The position numbers and the translations under genes are program-made. DNA of 64,000 bases from positions 1-64,000 of the forward strand of contig NZ_NFMA01000014.1 of the NCBI RefSeq assembly GCF_002161175.1, given 5' to 3'. Below the pieces are notes generated by a model that had not been told where the DNA came from, ran no database searches, and saw only the letters and a program-made list of their open reading frames with translations. Positions 24,437-33,650 of this stretch are shown here, one piece after another (positions within the stretch are counted from its first letter, which is position 1; each line of letters starts with the position of its first letter). Source of the stretch: Flavonifractor sp. An100. GTDB lineage: Bacteria > Bacillota > Clostridia > Oscillospirales > Oscillospiraceae.

Positions 24437-26125
24437 ATGGCGGAAGTGACAGCGACACAAACCCCAACTCCAACCCCTGCTCCGGTCAAGAAAAAGGGAC
24501 CGGGCAAGAAAAAGATGGCCAAGCGGTTCATCGCGCTGGGAGTAGCGGCAGCCGTTTTGGCGGGCGGCGGCTTTGCTCTTTATAAATTTTTAAACACCAG
24601 CACCCTGGAGGAGGGAGAGATCTTCTCCCAAGCCGCTTCCATCGGCACCATCCAGAGCAAGGTGTCTGGCAGTGGTACGGCCAAGGCAAAGGAGTCGGCA
24701 GCCATTACCCTAACCCAGGGCGGTACCGTGCAGGAGGTGCTCATCACTGGCGGTCAAACCGTGATGGCGGGTGACCCTCTGTACACCATCTATAGCCAGG
24801 CGGCGGAGGATGAGGTGGCCAACGCCCGGAAGAAAGTGGAGGACCTGAATAAGGATATGGCCGACCTTCAGGAGGACGCGGCCAACCTGACCATTCGTGC
24901 TCCCTTCGCCGGGAAGCTCCAGGAGGTCAAGGAGTTCCAGATGGACCAGGATATCAGCAAGGGAACTCCGGTGGCCACTCTGGTCAATGACAAAAAGCTG
25001 AAGCTGTCGTTGTACTTCAGCTACGCCTATGAGAATGAAATTAAAGTGGGGCAGAAGGTGGATGTATCTATCCCCGCTGTGATGCGCTCCTATGAGGGAA
25101 CCGTAGAGAAGATCAACAAGGTCAGCTACATCTCCCCCGAGGGCGCCGTCCACTTTGAAGTGGTGATTGCCTTTGACAACCCCGGTACCCTCACCGCCGA
25201 GATGGATGCCTCCGCGGTGCTCTATGCCGCCGACGGCACTCCCATCTACCCCTATGAAAACGGAAAGACGGAGTTTTATGAGACCCGCACCATTGAGACC
25301 AAGGCGGCTGGCCCCGTAATCGGCATCGGGAACCTGCTCAACTACGCCAATGTCTCTGCGGGAGAGGCCCTGTTGACCTTGGGTTCCTCCACCATTGACT
25401 CGGATATTCGTTCCAAGCAGGAGGAGATCAACAACGCCCAGACCAAGCTGGACGAGGCGGTCAAGGCCCTCAGCGATTTCCACGCGGTGGCTCCCATCAA
25501 TGGTACCGTTACCTCCTGCACGCTCACCGAGGGGGCAGAGGTAAAGAGTGGAGATACGGTGGTTATTATCTCCAATAACACCACCATGCTGGTGACCATC
25601 ACTGTGGATGACAAGAACATCTCCTTCATCAAGCCGGGCAGCTTTGTGGACCTGGATTGGAACGGGAATGTGTACCAGGGACAGGTTACCTCCATCGACA
25701 TGGGGGGAGCCCAGAGCGGCCAGGGTATGACCAACTACCCGGTCACCCTTACGGTGGACAACTTTGACGGCAGCCTCATCGAGGGCGCCTATCTGCAATA
25801 TTCCTTCGTCACCAGCGAGTCGGAAAACTGTATCCTGGTTCCCACCAGCTCGGTGAAGTATTTCAGCGATAAGAACGACGGCACCCGTAAGGCAGTGGTC
25901 TTTGTCAAGCGGGACAGCCGCCCTGAGGATGTGCCCGAGCTGGAGATGCCCGAGGTGGAGCCTGGCCAGAAGCGCCAGTTCCCCAGCGAGGAGGAGGGCT
26001 ACTACCCGGTGATCGTAGAGACCGGCATCTCCGACACCCAGAACGTGGAGATCCGCTCCGGCGTGCAGGAGGGGGACGAGGTCTTCGTCAACTACACGGT
26101 CACGGAGCAGGGCAGCAGCTGGTAA
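24437..26125 (+). CDS. MacA/HlyD-like membrane fusion protein
   Basis: 562 aa from the ATG at 24437 (AGGAGG ten bases upstream). A short Pro/Thr-rich and Lys-rich cytoplasmic N-terminus precedes one membrane helix at about 34-55. Two biotinyl-lipoyl-like halves (around TLTQGGTVQEVLITGGQTVMAGD-type sequence and ITSCTL-type sequence after residue 340) flank short helical hairpins, then beta-barrel regions and the C-terminal IVETGISDTQNVEIRSGVQEGDEV-type domain common to efflux adaptors. In Gram-positives such proteins link MacB-type ABC transporters to exported substrates at the cell surface. It is the first gene of a four-gene operon. Confidence 0.9.
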   Translation: MAEVTATQTPTPTPAPVKKKGPGKKKMAKRFIALGVAAAVLAGGGFALYKFLNTSTLEEGEIFSQAASIGTIQSKVSGSGTAKAKESAAITLTQGGTVQEVLITGGQTVMAGDPLYTIYSQAAEDEVANARKKVEDLNKDMADLQEDAANLTIRAPFAGKLQEVKEFQMDQDISKGTPVATLVNDKKLKLSLYFSYAYENEIKVGQKVDVSIPAVMRSYEGTVEKINKVSYISPEGAVHFEVVIAFDNPGTLTAEMDASAVLYAADGTPIYPYENGKTEFYETRTIETKAAGPVIGIGNLLNYANVSAGEALLTLGSSTIDSDIRSKQEEINNAQTKLDEAVKALSDFHAVAPINGTVTSCTLTEGAEVKSGDTVVIISNNTTMLVTITVDDKNISFIKPGSFVDLDWNGNVYQGQVTSIDMGGAQSGQGMTNYPVTLTVDNFDGSLIEGAYLQYSFVTSESENCILVPTSSVKYFSDKNDGTRKAVVFVKRDSRPEDVPELEMPEVEPGQKRQFPSEEEGYYPVIVETGISDTQNVEIRSGVQEGDEVFVNYTVTEQGSSW

Positions 26126-26136
26126 GGGGTGTGGAT

Positions 26137-26832
26137 ATGCTCATTGACATACACGACCTCTATAAAATTTATAACGAAGGGAAAGAAAGCGAGGTTCGGG
26201 CCCTGGATGGAGTGAGCCTGCAAATCGACAAGGGAGAATTTGTGGCCATTGTGGGCCAGTCGGGCTCGGGCAAATCCACGCTGATGAATGTGCTGGGCTG
26301 CCTGGATATCCCCACCTACGGGGACTACTACTTAAACGGCACCGATGTCACCGCCCTGTCGGACAAGGAGCTGGCCCACATCCGGAACCGGGAGATCGGC
26401 TTTATTTTCCAGGGCTATAACCTGATCCAGGAGCTGGACGCCCTGGAGAACGTGACCCTGCCCCTCATTTATCAAGGGGTTTCGGTGTGGGAGCGGGAGG
26501 ACATTGCCATGGAGGCCCTGGCCAAGGTGGGGATGGACAGCCGGGCCCACCACCGTCCCAGCGAGATGTCTGGCGGCCAGCAGCAGCGGGTGGCCATCGC
26601 CCGGGCCATTGCCACCCACCCCAACATTATCATGGCCGACGAGCCCACCGGCGCTCTGGACTCCAAAACGGGCCGTCACGTGTTGGAGATCCTTCGGGAT
26701 CTATACCGGAGCGGGACGACCATCCTGCTCATCACCCATGACGACGGCATCGCTTCCACCGCCAAGCGGGTGGTGCGGCTGTCGGACGGCAAGATCATCG
26801 CCGATCACCCACAGGAGGTGGATTGGGAATGA
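26137..26832 (+). CDS. MacB/LolD-type ABC transporter ATPase
   Basis: 231 aa from the ATG at 26137; a GTG two codons earlier is also possible. Walker [10 protein letters not shown] is at 40-48, the Q-loop is in GFIFQGYNL, the signature MSGGQQQR is near 145, Walker B is [12 protein letters not shown] and the H-loop is LLITHDD. The sequence type is that of MacB/LolD exporters for peptides, lipoproteins or antibiotics. It starts 11 bases after the adaptor gene and overlaps the permease gene by ATGA, so the three work as one complex. Confidence 0.95.
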   Translation: MLIDIHDLYKIYNEGKESEVRALDGVSLQIDKGEFVAIVGQSGSGKSTLMNVLGCLDIPTYGDYYLNGTDVTALSDKELAHIRNREIGFIFQGYNLIQELDALENVTLPLIYQGVSVWEREDIAMEALAKVGMDSRAHHRPSEMSGGQQQRVAIARAIATHPNIIMADEPTGALDSKTGRHVLEILRDLYRSGTTILLITHDDGIASTAKRVVRLSDGKIIADHPQEVDWE

Positions 26833-28079
26833 ATCTATGGCAAGCCTTTAAAATGGCCTTCAAGTCCATTTCCATGAAAAAGACCCGGTCCTTCCTGACC
26901 ATGCTGGGTATCATCATCGGCGTAGCCTCGGTGGTGATCATGGTGTCGGTGGTCCAGGGCCAGAACCGGAAGAACATGGAGTACTTTGAAAAAATGGGAG
27001 ACAATAAAATCAGTGTCTCCGCCTACTCCTATTACGACACCAATAACGAAACTTCTCAAAAGCTCTACGACTACTGCCTGTCCCTGAGCAATCTCATCGC
27101 GGGAATTACCCCCAACGCAGAGGTGGGCAATAAGGTTATCATCCAGTATGGGGCCAAGACCTTGGCGGTCAATGACTGGGAGAACATGGGCCCAAATTTT
27201 GACTGGAACTCCATGATGCATGTAAAGTTGGGGTCGGACCAGTTTGGGGTGTGCAACAATTACACCCTGGCCGGCGGACGTGAGATCTCCTATCTGGATA
27301 TTGAAAAGACCAATTCGGTCTGCGTCCTGGGGGCAGGAGCCAAAGAGGCCCTGTTCGGCTACACGGACCCGGTGGGAGAGACCATCACCCTCAACGGCCA
27401 GCCCTTCCTGGTGCTGGGCTACTACGAGGCTATGGAGCTCTATTCCGACCTGGATAATATTATTGTCATCCCCTACACCTTCAACCGCTCCATGAATGGC
27501 AACAGCACCATTAACAGCTATGTGGTCAAGGCGAAAAGTGCCCAAGCTACCGTTGAAGCTATGACCCGGCTGGACGCCTTCCTGGGTGGTATGTTCCCCA
27601 AAAACGACCAGGGCTACTGCGAAAACGGGGACTACCAGGTGTACAGCGACAACAGCTACGCCCAAAATATGAAGAGCCAGAGCAACATGCAGGCTCTGGT
27701 GCTGGGGGCCATCGCCGGCATCTCTCTGCTGGTGGGCGGCATCGGCATTATGAACATTATGCTGGTCACCGTCACCGAGCGAACGAGGGAAATCGGCATC
27801 CGAAAGGCCATTGGCGCCGAGCGCAAGAGTATTATTACCCAGTTCCTCATTGAGGCGGCGGTGATCTGTAGCATTGGCGGACTCATCGGCATTGGCATCG
27901 GCTGCGTAGGAACCCTCATCGCCGGCAAACTGCTGCTGCAAGAGACCTCCATGCTGCCCAGTGCGTTCATCACCGTGGGAGCCTTCCTCTTCTCGGTGGT
28001 GTTGGGGATTATCTTTGGCATGTATCCAGCCATCAAGGCCTCCGGTCTACAGCCGGTGGTAGCTCTGAGGGCGGAGTAA
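26829..28079 (+). CDS. MacB-type ABC transporter permease (FtsX-like)
   Basis: 416 aa from the ATG at 26829, which overlaps the previous stop. It has the MacB topology: one N-terminal membrane helix (about 20-45), a large extracellular MacB_PCD domain (about 50-285), then three C-terminal helices including LLVGGIGIMNIMLVTVTERTREIG-type sequence, the classic FtsX-domain coupling motif. This family uses ATP-driven movement to push substrates from the outer face instead of pumping through the membrane. The extracellular domain probably contacts the adaptor and the SLH protein encoded downstream. Confidence 0.94.
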   Translation: MNLWQAFKMAFKSISMKKTRSFLTMLGIIIGVASVVIMVSVVQGQNRKNMEYFEKMGDNKISVSAYSYYDTNNETSQKLYDYCLSLSNLIAGITPNAEVGNKVIIQYGAKTLAVNDWENMGPNFDWNSMMHVKLGSDQFGVCNNYTLAGGREISYLDIEKTNSVCVLGAGAKEALFGYTDPVGETITLNGQPFLVLGYYEAMELYSDLDNIIVIPYTFNRSMNGNSTINSYVVKAKSAQATVEAMTRLDAFLGGMFPKNDQGYCENGDYQVYSDNSYAQNMKSQSNMQALVLGAIAGISLLVGGIGIMNIMLVTVTERTREIGIRKAIGAERKSIITQFLIEAAVICSIGGLIGIGIGCVGTLIAGKLLLQETSMLPSAFITVGAFLFSVVLGIIFGMYPAIKASGLQPVVALRAE

Positions 28080-28099
28080 GGAATAGGAGATTGAGAACG

Positions 28100-30397
28100 A
28101 TGAAGACAAAGCGAATTGTTTCCGTGGCCCTGTCCGCGGCGCTGATCGCCGCTCTGGCTGTGCCGGCCGGGGCCGCCAGTTCCTCCTTTACCGATGTAAA
28201 GGACACCGCCACTTCCATCAACGCCGATGTGCTGCGGCTGATGGGCGTGGTGGACGGAGTGGGTGGAAACACCTTTAATCCAAACGGTAACCTGACCCGG
28301 GCAGAGTTTTGTGCCATGGTGGTCAAGTTTTTGCAGAAGGGGGACCAGGTGCCCGTCCACGCCACCCGTACCATTTTCTCCGACGTGACGGCGGAGCATT
28401 GGGGTCTGGGCTATGTAAATCTCGCCGCTTCCCTGACGGTAAAGGATGGGGAGAAGGAACTGCCCCTTATCTCCGGGGTGGGCGACGGCCGGTTTGAGCC
28501 CGACGCCAAGATCACCCTGGCCCAGGCCACGACCATTCTCATCCGGGTGCTGGGATATACCAGCGAGCAGGCGGGAGCGGTTTGGCCCCAGAGCTACATG
28601 AATCTGGCCAAGTCCATTGGCCTGACCGATGGGATTGCGGCCGGGACCAACGACAACCTGACCCGCGCCCAGGCAGCCCAGCTCTTTGTCAACGCTCTGG
28701 GCTGTAAGATGGGGGATGGCAGCGACTACTACAAGAGCCTGGGTACCTCCAAAGAGGATGTGGTGCTCCTGGCCATCAATGTGGACACCGACGACGGCAG
28801 CGCCCACGGGGCGGTGCGTACCTCCGACGGCACCTATCTGCCTAAGACGGAGGATGTGGAGCCTACGGCCCTTCAGGGCCGCCGGGGCTCTCTGGTCCTC
28901 AATGACAAGCAGGAGATCATTACCTTTGTCCCCGATGACAGCGAGGCAGTGACCATTACCCTCTCCGGCGATGCCCAGCCCACCTATGTGAAGGCCTCCG
29001 GAGGAAAGCAGTACACCATCGCCAGCGACACTCCGGTGTATACCTCGGACAAGGCGGAGGGCACCGACTATGTCAGCGCCCACACCTCCCTCTACTCCGG
29101 CTCCCAGATCACCATGTTTACCGAGCGGGGCAAGGTAGTGGCGGTGTATGCCGGCGGCAGCACAGCGACCAGCGATGCCGGAGCTGTGGTGGTCAACGGC
29201 AATGCCAGCGAGGCCACCTTCTATACCCTCACCGGTGGAGGCAGCAACTTCAATGTACAAAAGAACCGCCATCCCATCACCCTGTCCTATATTCAGGACA
29301 ACGATGTGGTGACCTATGACAGCCTGAGCAACACTCTGATTGTCTCTGACCTGCGCCTGACCTGCGTGCTGGAGAACGCCTATCCCAACTCCAAGGCCCC
29401 GGAGAAGATCACCGCTCTGGGCCATGAGTTTGAGGTGCTGGAGAGCGCCTGGGCCATGACGCCCAACTTCAACGTGGGCAATCAGGTGACGCTGCTGCTC
29501 ACCGCGGACGGAAAGGTGGCCGGTATGGCCGATCCCACCAAGGTCCGCTCCAACGCGGTGGGTATGGTCAGCGAGGGAAGTGCCCAGGTCTTCCTGCCCA
29601 ACGGCGGAACTCTGGAGCTCAAGGGCGAGGTATCCAATGCCTCTTCTCTGGCCAACCAGCTGGTAACCTTGAACTCTGGCAGTAAGGGCAAGATCAGTGC
29701 CACCCGTTTGCTCGCCAAGAGCCCCTCTGGAGGATTTGAGGTGGAGAACCGGAAGCTGGGCAGCTATACCGTCACCAACGGCGTGCGGATTTACGAGCAG
29801 GTGGGCAGCGGTGGTGCTATGGTCCCGGTAAGCATCAGCGACCTGAACATGGTTTCCATTCCCTCCAATAAGGTGGCGTCCTACCACCTGAATACTTCTG
29901 GTATGGTGGACTTTATCGTTCTCAACGCGGTAACTGGAAATGCCTATGAGTACGGTATCATGGTAACAAAGATCGGCCCCAGTCCCACCGATCCGGAAGT
30001 GGGTGTGCGGACCTGGAATTTGGTCCGGGGCAGCGGTACCATTGACCTGAAGGGCACCGGCTATTCTGGCCGGGAGGGCACCTTTGCCGGCGTGGCCATG
30101 GCTGCTGATGGCGGCGTGCTGGATATTGTGGAACTCACCGCAGTCACAGGAGTTAAGCCCTCTGATTTCTTTGAAAGTCAGGGACAAACCTATGTGACCG
30201 TGTCTGGCAAGACCTATCGGGTTGCAGACGATGTGGAGTGCTACCGGAAGGTGGCTGACGACCGGGGCAGCCCGGACAACTGGTTCACCCAGTCTACCGG
30301 TAAGGAGCGTCTGGATGCCTGCAAGGCGTCTTCCAGCAACCTGACGGTCTATGTGGACTCTCTCAGCCAGCAGGTTCGGGTCATCCAGGCCAACTAA
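28100..30397 (+). CDS. S-layer homology (SLH) domain secreted protein
   Basis: 765 aa from the ATG at 28100, with AGGAG upstream; a TTG at 28091 is less likely. A signal peptide (about 1-26, ending PAGA-AS) precedes three SLH repeats: FTDVKD...LTRAEF (about 30-80), FSDVTAEHWG...ITLAQA (about 92-155) and a divergent third ending NLTRAQAAQLFVNAL (about 165-200). SLH domains bind pyruvylated wall polymers. Residues 205-765 are beta-rich with repeated DxxVTYD/GKV-like strands and match no family I know. Its position at the end of a MacAB-like operon suggests it is surface-held and works with, or is handled by, that transporter. Confidence 0.88.
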   Translation: MKTKRIVSVALSAALIAALAVPAGAASSSFTDVKDTATSINADVLRLMGVVDGVGGNTFNPNGNLTRAEFCAMVVKFLQKGDQVPVHATRTIFSDVTAEHWGLGYVNLAASLTVKDGEKELPLISGVGDGRFEPDAKITLAQATTILIRVLGYTSEQAGAVWPQSYMNLAKSIGLTDGIAAGTNDNLTRAQAAQLFVNALGCKMGDGSDYYKSLGTSKEDVVLLAINVDTDDGSAHGAVRTSDGTYLPKTEDVEPTALQGRRGSLVLNDKQEIITFVPDDSEAVTITLSGDAQPTYVKASGGKQYTIASDTPVYTSDKAEGTDYVSAHTSLYSGSQITMFTERGKVVAVYAGGSTATSDAGAVVVNGNASEATFYTLTGGGSNFNVQKNRHPITLSYIQDNDVVTYDSLSNTLIVSDLRLTCVLENAYPNSKAPEKITALGHEFEVLESAWAMTPNFNVGNQVTLLLTADGKVAGMADPTKVRSNAVGMVSEGSAQVFLPNGGTLELKGEVSNASSLANQLVTLNSGSKGKISATRLLAKSPSGGFEVENRKLGSYTVTNGVRIYEQVGSGGAMVPVSISDLNMVSIPSNKVASYHLNTSGMVDFIVLNAVTGNAYEYGIMVTKIGPSPTDPEVGVRTWNLVRGSGTIDLKGTGYSGREGTFAGVAMAADGGVLDIVELTAVTGVKPSDFFESQGQTYVTVSGKTYRVADDVECYRKVADDRGSPDNWFTQSTGKERLDACKASSSNLTVYVDSLSQQVRVIQAN

Positions 30398-30428
30398 AGT
30401 TTTTGCGTTCCCCTCTTTGATATAAAAT

Positions 30429-30470
30429 CGTCCGGGACGGTCCCATTTGGGGCCGCCCCGGACGGTTTTT
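30429..30470 (+). terminator. Terminator of the MacAB-SLH operon
   Basis: CGTCCGGG at 30429 pairs with CCCGGACG ending at 30464, continuing inward with mismatches (CGG/CCG), followed by GTTTTT. Confidence 0.88.
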
Positions 30471-30485
30471 CCTGGTTTCATGAAT

Positions 30486-31124
30486 TTAAGGAAGGAGCGC
30501 TGAAAAAGAGAAGGGAAACCGGCCGGGCCCGCACAGCTGGACCATCTCATCCGCCCGGTCTTCAAAAATGGGGTCGGATACCCCGTAGATCTGCCAGCCC
30601 GCCTGTTTGGCGGAGGAACAGTAGACAGGGGAGTCATCGAAGAGAATACAGTCCTCCGGCCGCTCTCCGCACAGCTTTGCCACCTGGAGGTATAGTTCCG
30701 GGTCCCGCTTTTCCAGCCCCAGGCGGGCGGTGGTGAAGATCTCCTCCAAAAGGGGGGACAGGCCGTGGCGGTCCACCGCCCCCTGACACAGCTGGGGCAT
30801 GCAGGAGGTGAGCAGGGCACAGCGCTTGCCCGCTTTTTTGGCCCGGGTCAGAAAGTCCAGCACCCCCGGCTTGAGGGGGAGCTGGGAGGCGTAGGCATCC
30901 TGGGCCAGGTCATGCCAGGCCGTCACGATCTCCTCGGGGGTGAGGGGGAGATTAAAGTAGGTCCGGGTGTACTCCGCCGAGTCGGAAAAGGCGTGATGGG
31001 TCACATAGTCGGTGTAGTCCTCGGGTACCCGGTCCACTCCGTGGCGGCCTAGAAAGGCAATGTCGATGTCCAGCCAGATGCCGTTGGAGTCCAGAAGGGT
31101 GCCGTCCAAATCAAAAAAATACAA
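30486..31124 (-). CDS. HAD-superfamily phosphatase
   Basis: 212 aa. Motif I DLDGT (D5, D7) is at the extreme N-terminus, motif II is in ALLTSC, the conserved lysine lies around LEKRDPELY and motif III is ILFDDSPVYC; the cap is the helical type C1 (about 15-80). Such enzymes hydrolyse phosphate esters such as sugar phosphates or phosphoglycolate. The substrate is open. Translation starts at TTG, whose ribosome binding site GGAGGAA is formed by the last codons of the upstream glycosylase gene, so the two are coupled. Confidence 0.85.
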   Translation of the reverse strand: MYFFDLDGTLLDSNGIWLDIDIAFLGRHGVDRVPEDYTDYVTHHAFSDSAEYTRTYFNLPLTPEEIVTAWHDLAQDAYASQLPLKPGVLDFLTRAKKAGKRCALLTSCMPQLCQGAVDRHGLSPLLEEIFTTARLGLEKRDPELYLQVAKLCGERPEDCILFDDSPVYCSSAKQAGWQIYGVSDPIFEDRADEMVQLCGPGRFPFSFSALLP

Positions 31125-31127
31125 GGG

Positions 31128-31724
31128 TTATTCCTCCGTCCAAAACCGCCAGGGGAAGTCAATGGCCTCCTGGGCGTAGTCGATGCCGATGCGTTTGCCC
31201 ACCTGGATGTGCTCCGGGGCGGGGCCGGGGCAGACATACAGTCCGCTATTGGGGTCGGTGAGGTCCAGACCATTTTCCGCCCGGGTGAGCGTCAGCCCCT
31301 GGCAGAGCTTGCCGGGCCCGTCCAGAAAATGCTTGCGCTGGTATGGGGTGAGCTGGTCCATCTTGCACCCGAACCGGTTTTCTGCTATAATGTCCCCGTT
31401 TGTAATCACTTTGGCCCCCCGGATCAGTACCGCGCTGGGCTCTCCCTCCGGTTCGGTGACAAAGTTGAGGCAGTGGTACATGCCGTAAATGAGGTAAATG
31501 TAGGCGGTGCCCGGTGGAGCGAAGAGAGTCTGGGTGCGGGGGGTGCGTTTGTAGCCGTAGGCGTGGCAGGCCTTGTCCATCCGGCCCACATAGGCCTCCG
31601 TCTCGGTGATGCGGCAAATGAGCTCCCGCCCGTCAGGCAGCACCCGCACCAAGCGGCAGCCCAGCAGAGCCCGGGCCGCTTCCACCGTGTCCCGGTCATA
31701 AAAGTCCCGCGGCAAGGGTTCCAT
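31128..31724 (-). CDS. DNA-3-methyladenine glycosylase (AAG/MPG family)
   Basis: 198 aa, the normal size for bacterial Aag. Family hallmarks are LPRDFYDRDTVEAARALLG, TETEAYVGRMDKACHAYG (with the catalytic glutamate in ETEAY) and GTAYIYLIYGMYHCLN. It removes alkylated and deaminated purines from DNA as the first step of base-excision repair. It is the first gene of a two-gene operon with the HAD phosphatase three bases downstream. The ATG is preceded by AGGTGG. Confidence 0.93.
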   Translation of the reverse strand: MEPLPRDFYDRDTVEAARALLGCRLVRVLPDGRELICRITETEAYVGRMDKACHAYGYKRTPRTQTLFAPPGTAYIYLIYGMYHCLNFVTEPEGEPSAVLIRGAKVITNGDIIAENRFGCKMDQLTPYQRKHFLDGPGKLCQGLTLTRAENGLDLTDPNSGLYVCPGPAPEHIQVGKRIGIDYAQEAIDFPWRFWTEE

Positions 31725-31813
31725 AGAGAGTCCACCTCCTGTACTTCAAAAGCGGTCAAGTGTTCCTATGATACCACGCCGTCCCCCTATTTTGCAATTC
31801 GGAGTTGATGTCC

Positions 31814-32740
31814 ATGTCCCCCAAGACTATGCGCCTTTTGGCAAAGCCCATGCTCTTTGCCGCTGCCCTCATCTGGGGTACCTCCTTCTTTATTATGAAA
31901 AACGCCCTGGATGTGTTGCCGGTGTTTTTCCTGCTGGCCATCCGGTTTACCGCTGGAGCAGTGTTGCTGGCTCTGGTGTGTATCCCACGCTGGAAGCAGT
32001 TTACCCCCGACTACATCTGGCGTGGAGCGGTGATGGGGGGCTTCCTGTTTCTGGCCTACTCGGTGCAGACCTTTGGCCTGGCCTTGACCACTCCATCCAA
32101 AAACGCCTTTTTGACGGCGGTGTACTGCGTCATCGTCCCCTTCCTCACCTGGGCGGTGGTCAAGACCCGGTCGGACCGGTATAACATTATTGCCGCTGTA
32201 CTGTGCGTGACGGGGGTGGGGCTGGTATCCCTCAATGAGGGATTGACCATCAATTCCGGCGACCTGCTCACCCTGCTGTGCGCCGTCTTTTATGCCTCCC
32301 ATATAACCGCCGTGGCCAAGGTGTCTCCGGGAAAGGACATCTCCCTGCTCACCGTGTTCCAGTTTGCCTTCACCGGCCTGTACGCCTGGATCTGCGGGGC
32401 GCTCACCGAGACCTTCCCGGTGGGGGCCCTGGCTGACCCCCAGGTCTATCTCCCCCTGGCCTATCTGTGCGTCATGGCCACCACCGTAGCCCTTCTCTTC
32501 CAAAATGTGGGCCAGGTGTGGTCCGACCCCGCCTCCGCCTCTGTGATTTTATCTCTGGAGTCGGTGTTTGGGGTGCTCTTCTCCGTCCTCTTCTATGGCG
32601 ACCCGGTGACACCCCGGCTGCTCATGGGCTTTGCCCTCATCTTTGTGGCGGTGGTGTGCTCCGAAACCAAGTTTTCCTTCCTCCACCGTCCGCCCGCTCC
32701 CGCAGCTCAGAGGGAGCCCGTCAATAAGTGCACACCTTAA
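31814..32740 (+). CDS. DMT-superfamily (EamA) transporter
   Basis: 308 aa with ten predicted membrane helices in two EamA repeats; the first begins LFAAALIWGTSFFIMKNAL and the second contains LLCAVFYASHITAVAK. The conserved proline/serine region SVILSLESVFGVLF fits amino-acid or metabolite exporters. The substrate is unknown. I chose the ATG at 31814 because GGAG lies nine bases upstream; an ATG at 31808 and TTG at 31805 sit too close to it. It is monocistronic, with a terminator directly after. Confidence 0.9.
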   Translation: MSPKTMRLLAKPMLFAAALIWGTSFFIMKNALDVLPVFFLLAIRFTAGAVLLALVCIPRWKQFTPDYIWRGAVMGGFLFLAYSVQTFGLALTTPSKNAFLTAVYCVIVPFLTWAVVKTRSDRYNIIAAVLCVTGVGLVSLNEGLTINSGDLLTLLCAVFYASHITAVAKVSPGKDISLLTVFQFAFTGLYAWICGALTETFPVGALADPQVYLPLAYLCVMATTVALLFQNVGQVWSDPASASVILSLESVFGVLFSVLFYGDPVTPRLLMGFALIFVAVVCSETKFSFLHRPPAPAAQREPVNKCTP

Positions 32741-32745
32741 CGCTC

Positions 32746-32781
32746 AGTCCGGCAGCGGTAGCTGTCGGACTTTTATTTTTT
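32746..32781 (+). terminator. Terminator after the DMT transporter
   Basis: AGTCCGGCAGC (32746-32756) pairs with GCTGTCGGACT (32761-32771) with one G-T pair around GGTA, followed by TTTATTTTTT. Confidence 0.92.
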
Positions 32782-32795
32782 ATCAAAAAATTAAA

Positions 32796-32838
32796 AATAA
32801 AATTAAAGGTTGACCTTAATAAAATTAAAGTATATAAT
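32796..32838 (+). promoter_or_regulatory. Strong promoter with 22-bp-spaced direct repeats (DUF2089 operon)
   Basis: TTGACC (32810-32815), 17 bases and perfect TATAAT (32833-32838). The 13-mer AATAAAATTAAAG occurs at 32796-32808 and again at 32818-32830, so one copy precedes the -35 and one fills the spacer. Between them GGTTGACC forms a small dyad. This is a good candidate for autoregulation by the DUF2089 protein encoded next. Confidence 0.75.
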
Positions 32839-32868
32839 AAGCACAGAACAGAAAGGGGGGGCAAACCC

Positions 32869-33174
32869 ATGGCAGTGGATGTGGTTCCGGAGTGGATGGC
32901 GGGACTAGAAGAGGAGGACGTGGTGTTTATCAAAAAGTTTATCCTGGCCTCCGGTTCGCTGAAGGAGGTGGCCGCCCAATACGGGGTGACCTACCCCACG
33001 GTGCGGCTGCGGCTGGACCGGCTGATCCAAAAGATTCAAATTGGGGAGGATACCGCCGCCGACCCCTACATCGCCACCATTAAGCGTATGGTAGTCAGCG
33101 AGCGACTGGACTTCGATACCGCCAAGGTGCTGATCGCGGAATATAAAAAGACGAAAGGAGCCGCTCCTCTGTAA
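32869..33174 (+). CDS. DUF2089 family putative regulator
   Basis: 101 aa from the ATG at 32869 behind a G-rich site. The protein is nearly all helix with a helix-turn-helix-like core (FILASGSLKEVAAQYGVTYPTVRLRLDRL, residues about 23-51), which identifies the short DUF2089 group lacking the N-terminal zinc finger. It probably binds DNA. The C-terminal part (about 60-101) may bind an effector or partner. It leads an operon with two small membrane proteins, a common arrangement for this family in Clostridia, suggesting control of a membrane response. No function is established. Confidence 0.8.
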   Translation: MAVDVVPEWMAGLEEEDVVFIKKFILASGSLKEVAAQYGVTYPTVRLRLDRLIQKIQIGEDTAADPYIATIKRMVVSERLDFDTAKVLIAEYKKTKGAAPL

Positions 33175-33199
33175 GGGCGGAGAGAAGGAGGAATACAAG

Positions 33200-33631
33200 A
33201 TGAATCTAATGTTTTCTACCATAGGAATCACGTTGATTTTTGCTATTTTTATCATGTTGGTGCCCATTGCCCTGCTGGTGGTAGTCCAGGTGTGGCTGAG
33301 TAAAAAGGGAAAGTGGCTGGGGTTGATCCTTCCAGTGCTCTCCTTTCTTATGTCCCTGCTGCTGGTGTTTGGCATGACCGCCTTTCAGCTGGGAGGAACG
33401 GGAGGCAGCACATTAGTTGTCACCGATGAGCATGGCCAGGTGATTCAGGAGGAGCACCGGGAGGAGGAGCACCACATCTCTCTGACCCCGGGGGCAGTAG
33501 GGGCCATTGCGGGGGTGTTTTTTGTAAGCAATATCCCCACCATAGTCTTTGGCGGCATCTGGCTGCACTACAAGAACCGCCGGGACTTTCAGGATGATTT
33601 GAAGAAGATGAAGATCGAGGATCTGGAATGA
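33200..33631 (+). CDS. Small membrane protein, unknown
   Basis: 143 aa. Membrane helices are at about 5-32, 38-58 and 95-115; the middle 65-92 is acidic and histidine-rich (EEHREEEHHI) and could bind metal. The C-terminus is charged. I recognise no family. The ATG is preceded by GAAGGAGG, 25 bases after the DUF2089 gene. Confidence 0.8.
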   Translation: MNLMFSTIGITLIFAIFIMLVPIALLVVVQVWLSKKGKWLGLILPVLSFLMSLLLVFGMTAFQLGGTGGSTLVVTDEHGQVIQEEHREEEHHISLTPGAVGAIAGVFFVSNIPTIVFGGIWLHYKNRRDFQDDLKKMKIEDLE

Positions 33632-33650
33632 GGAAAGGAGCCTGCGTACA

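Noticed and set aside
27656-30820. A 1054-codon open frame on the minus strand over the permease and SLH genes
   Set aside because: It lies antisense to two well-supported genes, crosses a terminator, has no ribosome site and no recognisable domain. It exists because of the GC-rich third codon positions.
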